Source: Pseudohalocynthiibacter aestuariivivens (GTDB lineage: Bacteria > Pseudomonadota > Alphaproteobacteria > Rhodobacterales > Rhodobacteraceae). From it: a stretch of DNA of 64,000 bases. The DNA is taken from assembly GCF_011040495.1 (NCBI RefSeq), contig NZ_CP049037.1:3658001-3722000 (forward strand). Reading direction: 5' to 3'. Shown piece after piece: positions 61,531 to 64,000 of this stretch; position 1 is the first letter of the stretch, and each line of letters begins with the position of its first letter. The translations under genes and the position numbers were made by a program. Below the pieces are notes generated by a model that saw nothing but the letters and a program-made list of their open reading frames with translations, made no database searches and had not been told where the DNA came from.

Positions 61531-63441
61531 CTACGCGCGACGTTTCTTGGTCGTGCTGACCTCGGCGCTTTCTTCCAGCTGTGACAGCAGCATTGTCTCC
61601 AGCTCTTTTTCCAGTTCCTGCGCGCGGGCGATATAGGGCTCGTTCTTGATCGTCGGCACGTCCGGATTCCATAGGGCAGCCAGTTCGCGTACTGAATGCC
61701 GGTCGTGGTGATAGAAGGTTTCCTCCATCTCGGACGCCTCATATTCAGAGAGCCCGATGTTTTCCAGCACGTAGCGGCCTGCGCGCAGGGAGGCGTCGAA
61801 CATCTCTCGGACGATGTCATTGGCCCCGGCCTGATAGAGGCGGAACACATGGGTACGGTCACGGGCGCGGGCGATGATATGCAGATCCGGCCGTTCGCGT
61901 CTGGCAAAAGCCACCAGCCGGGTGGCGGCGTCGGGATCGTCGATCGCTGCAACCAGCACCTTGGCGTCCTTGAGGCCCGCGGCGTGAAGCAGTTCGGGCC
62001 GCGTCGGATCGCCAAAGAACCCCTTGACGCCAAAACGGCGCATGCGCTGGATAGCCTGAAGATCGTGATCAAGCACCACGGTGCTGTATCCGGCAGAGCG
62101 CACCAGCCGATTGACGATCTGGCCAAAGCGACCGATGCCGACGATGATCACCGGCCCCTGATGGTCAATCTTGTCCGGCTCATGGGTCTCTGCGATTGTT
62201 TCAATCCGTTTTGACAGCCAGTCGTACAAGATAAAGAGCAGTGGCGTGATCAGCATCGTCAGGGCCACCACCAGCAGCAGAATCTCGGTCAGGGCGGGTG
62301 GGACGACATTTTGCTGGGATGAGAATGAAATCAGGACAAAACCGAATTCACCTGCCTGCGCCAGCGAGAGGGTGAACAGCCACAGATCGCGCCCGCGCAG
62401 ATTGAAGACGCGGCCGAGCAGATAAAGGATCAGCCCCTTGGTCACGATCACCAGCAGCGCCAGCCCTAGAATGAGGAATGGCGCGCCAAAGAGGATGGCA
62501 AAGTTGATCCCCGCGCCCACGGTGATGAAGAAAAGGCCGAGGAGCAGCCCCTTGAAGGGTTCGATATCCGATTCCAGTTCGTGCCGGAATTCGCTGTTGG
62601 CCAGAACCACACCCGCCAGAAATGCACCGAGCGCGGGTGAGAGGCCGACCAGATACATCACGAAGCTGATGCCGCAGACAATCAGCAATGCCAGCGCGGT
62701 ATACATCTCGCGTAGGCGGGCAGCATGAATAAAGCGAAAGACAGGTGCGATCAGATAGATGCCGGTGAGGATGATCGCCGCGACCGCCCCTATTGTAACC
62801 AGTGTGACGCCCCAGCCGGGCAGCCCCTGCACCAGTGAAAAGCTGGCGTCGTGATGGCCGGACACCGCATGGGCCACTTCGCCTACAGGGCGCTCCAGCG
62901 CATCTGCCAGTACCATATCGGACGGTTTGGGCAGCGCCAACAGGGGCAAGAGAGCGAGGATCGGGATCACCGCGATGTCCTGTGTCAGCAGCACCGAGAA
63001 GGCCGATCGCCCCCCGCCGGTCTGCATCAGGCCCTTTTCAGACAGGGTCTGTAGCACGATCGCCGTCGATGACAGCGCGAATATTAACCCGACAGCGAGT
63101 GCCACGCTCCAGCTTTGGTCCAGCAGCATCGCACCAACCATGACCGCCAGCGTCGTGATGGTCGTTTGCATGCCGCCGAGACCCAGTAACCTGTGCCGCA
63201 TGTCCCAGAGTGCCTTTGGCGACAATTCCAGCCCGATGAGAAACAGCATCATCACCACGCCGAATTCGGCAAAATGCTGTAACTCTTCGGTTTCGTGCCC
63301 AACGAGGCCAAAGACCGGACCAATGAGTATCCCCGCTGCCAAATAGCCCAGCACTGATCCGAGCCCCAACCGCGCCGCGATTGGCACCGCAATCACTGCT
63401 GCGGCCAGATATATCGACGCTTGGTAGAGGAAACCTTCCAT
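61531..63441 (-). CDS. CPA2-family cation:proton antiporter, KefB/KefC-like
   Basis: 636 residues. About twelve membrane segments cover residues 1-385, with a polar Leu-Gly...Asp-Ile-Ala-Val-Ile-Pro segment typical of the CPA2 transport core. A Rossmann RCK_N domain follows (Gly-Ile-Gly-Arg-Phe-Gly-Gln-Ile near residue 430), then a charged C-terminal tail. Likely K+ or Na+ efflux coupled to protons; glutathione-adduct gating as in KefB/C is possible but not shown. It is 16 bases behind the lrp-type gene. Confidence 0.88.
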   Translation of the reverse strand: MEGFLYQASIYLAAAVIAVPIAARLGLGSVLGYLAAGILIGPVFGLVGHETEELQHFAEFGVVMMLFLIGLELSPKALWDMRHRLLGLGGMQTTITTLAVMVGAMLLDQSWSVALAVGLIFALSSTAIVLQTLSEKGLMQTGGGRSAFSVLLTQDIAVIPILALLPLLALPKPSDMVLADALERPVGEVAHAVSGHHDASFSLVQGLPGWGVTLVTIGAVAAIILTGIYLIAPVFRFIHAARLREMYTALALLIVCGISFVMYLVGLSPALGAFLAGVVLANSEFRHELESDIEPFKGLLLGLFFITVGAGINFAILFGAPFLILGLALLVIVTKGLILYLLGRVFNLRGRDLWLFTLSLAQAGEFGFVLISFSSQQNVVPPALTEILLLVVALTMLITPLLFILYDWLSKRIETIAETHEPDKIDHQGPVIIVGIGRFGQIVNRLVRSAGYSTVVLDHDLQAIQRMRRFGVKGFFGDPTRPELLHAAGLKDAKVLVAAIDDPDAATRLVAFARRERPDLHIIARARDRTHVFRLYQAGANDIVREMFDASLRAGRYVLENIGLSEYEASEMEETFYHHDRHSVRELAALWNPDVPTIKNEPYIARAQELEKELETMLLSQLEESAEVSTTKKRRA

Positions 63442-63457
63442 CGAGGGTCCTTTTAGT

Positions 63458-63913
63458 TCAGGTGGGCAGCGGAGCGTCCGCCTTGAGCTGGTTCATAACG
63501 ATTTGGCTATGCACTTTTGCGACGGCGCTGTGGGGTAATAATTCCGCGTGAATCAAATGGTTCAACGCAGGAAGGTCCGCGCAGTAGACCCTGAGCAGGT
63601 AATCGGCATCCCCGGTTAGAGTCCACGCACTGACGATCTGGGGCTGGGTGGCCACCAGTCGGGCAAAGCTGGCCGCATCATCGGGTCGGTGGCTGGTCAT
63701 TGCGACCTGCACAAATGCCTGCACGTCCAGCCCCGCAAGTGTCGGGTCGAGCCGGGCGGTATAGCCGGCGATGATGCCGGATTGTTCAAGGCGCTGCCTG
63801 CGCCGTCCGGCCTGACTGGCAGACAGGTTCAGGAGCGCGCCCAATTCGTGCACGGTGAGATAAGCGTTCTCCTGAAGGGCCTGAACCAGCCGGGTATCTG
63901 TGTCATCGAGCAT
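63458..63913 (-). CDS. Lrp/AsnC-family transcriptional regulator
   Basis: 151 residues. The N-terminal helix-turn-helix is Thr-Val-His-Glu-Leu-Gly-Ala-Leu-Leu-Asn-Leu-Ser-Ala-Ser-Gln, with Arg-Arg-x-Arg-Leu-Glu-Gln-Ser-Gly after it. The RAM ligand domain includes Val-Gln-Val-Ala-Met-Thr and Thr-Gly-Asp-Ala-Asp-Tyr-Leu-Leu-Arg-Val. ATG 63913 lacks a clear ribosome site. It likely controls the antiporter in the same operon and itself; the effector is unknown. Confidence 0.9.
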   Translation of the reverse strand: MLDDTDTRLVQALQENAYLTVHELGALLNLSASQAGRRRQRLEQSGIIAGYTARLDPTLAGLDVQAFVQVAMTSHRPDDAASFARLVATQPQIVSAWTLTGDADYLLRVYCADLPALNHLIHAELLPHSAVAKVHSQIVMNQLKADAPLPT

Positions 63914-64000
63914 GCGAAATATATGTATTAATTAGAAAGTATATGCAAATATTTTGCGCATAAGTGGGATATTGGGCGCTAAATGCGCGAATTATGCACA
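63914..64000. promoter_or_regulatory. AT-rich upstream region of the Lrp-type gene with palindrome
   Basis: 87 bp to the window edge, distinctly AT-rich. GCAAA-TAT-TTTGC at 63945-63957 is a perfect inverted repeat, the kind of site an Lrp-family protein could bind about 30 bases upstream of its own gene. Further ATGCGC/GCGCAT fragments surround it. Binding is inferred. Confidence 0.5.

Noticed and set aside
1..64000. Insertion sequences, prophage or integrative elements
   Set aside because: No transposase, integrase or phage structural gene, and no paired terminal repeats with target duplications were seen.

Overview
The window reads as a chromosomal segment of a marine alphaproteobacterium of the Rhodobacteraceae (Roseobacter group). 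The evidence is high GC, a Roseobacter-type DMSP demethylase (dmdA) next to acuI, family-restricted small proteins (DUF2484, DUF6324, DUF6476, DUF6524, DUF2842), a LexA box of the GTTC-N7-GTTC type, a fused RibB/RibA-like protein, and a tRNA-His with A73 and no encoded G-1. I see no phage, insertion sequence, plasmid origin, rRNA operon or CRISPR array. Most of the content is core genome.

Layout. 1-6 kb: the 5' part of an OmpA-family gene, an AhpD-like protein, a GNAT acetyltransferase and a CinA-type protein on the minus strand, divergent from sfsA and map; then a BaiN-type flavoprotein and a peroxiredoxin-like protein. 6-20.4 kb: the distal half of the division and cell wall (dcw) cluster, ftsW-murG-murC-(two small membrane proteins)-murB-ddl-ftsQ-ftsA-ftsZ, followed by lpxC, bamD and recN. 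20.5-25.7 kb: pyrG, secG, a DUF6524 protein, purA, a DUF2842 protein and 5-formyltetrahydrofolate cyclo-ligase. 25.7-30.7 kb: a DMSP island, with a GntR/FCD regulator divergent from DUF2182-DUF1326-DinB-dmdA-acuI and a perfect palindrome between them. 31.3-40.9 kb: the proximal half of the dcw cluster, mraZ-rsmH-ftsL-ftsI-murE-murF-mraY-[TPR pseudogene and tandem repeats]-murD. 40.9-43.5 kb: ribBX, ribH, nusB and a small membrane protein. 43.5-50.9 kb: a 427-bp non-coding stretch, LexA-controlled mmcB, DUF6324, a porin, a GNAT protein, tRNA-His, two small membrane proteins, an RluA-family pseudouridine synthase, rpoH, a lipoprotein hydrolase and a DksA-type zinc-finger protein. 51-64 kb: pepF, a lysophospholipase-like hydrolase, an SCP2 protein, a TPR protein, a SUV3-like helicase, an S4 protein, fdxA, carD, cobS/cobT, a KefB-type antiporter and an Lrp regulator.

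The genes needed to make lipid-II precursors and to build the divisome are here in two same-strand blocks whose order is swapped relative to the usual single dcw cluster, about 15 kb apart. The sites read directly from the sequence include a TTAA-N7-TTAA (CtrA-type) motif just upstream of mraZ, a sigma-32-like promoter in front of rpoH, several strong intrinsic terminators, and an AT-rich motif shared by the ftsZ and mraZ upstream regions.

The most system-like part is the DMSP island. Three uncharacterised or loosely characterised genes (DUF2182, DUF1326, DinB-type) are translationally coupled in front of dmdA and lie behind the same palindromic operator as the regulator. The best new-biology candidates are therefore this five-gene unit, the two small membrane proteins embedded between murC and murB, and the non-coding region at 43.5-43.9 kb. 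All functional statements rest on recognised family features read by eye; no database search was run.
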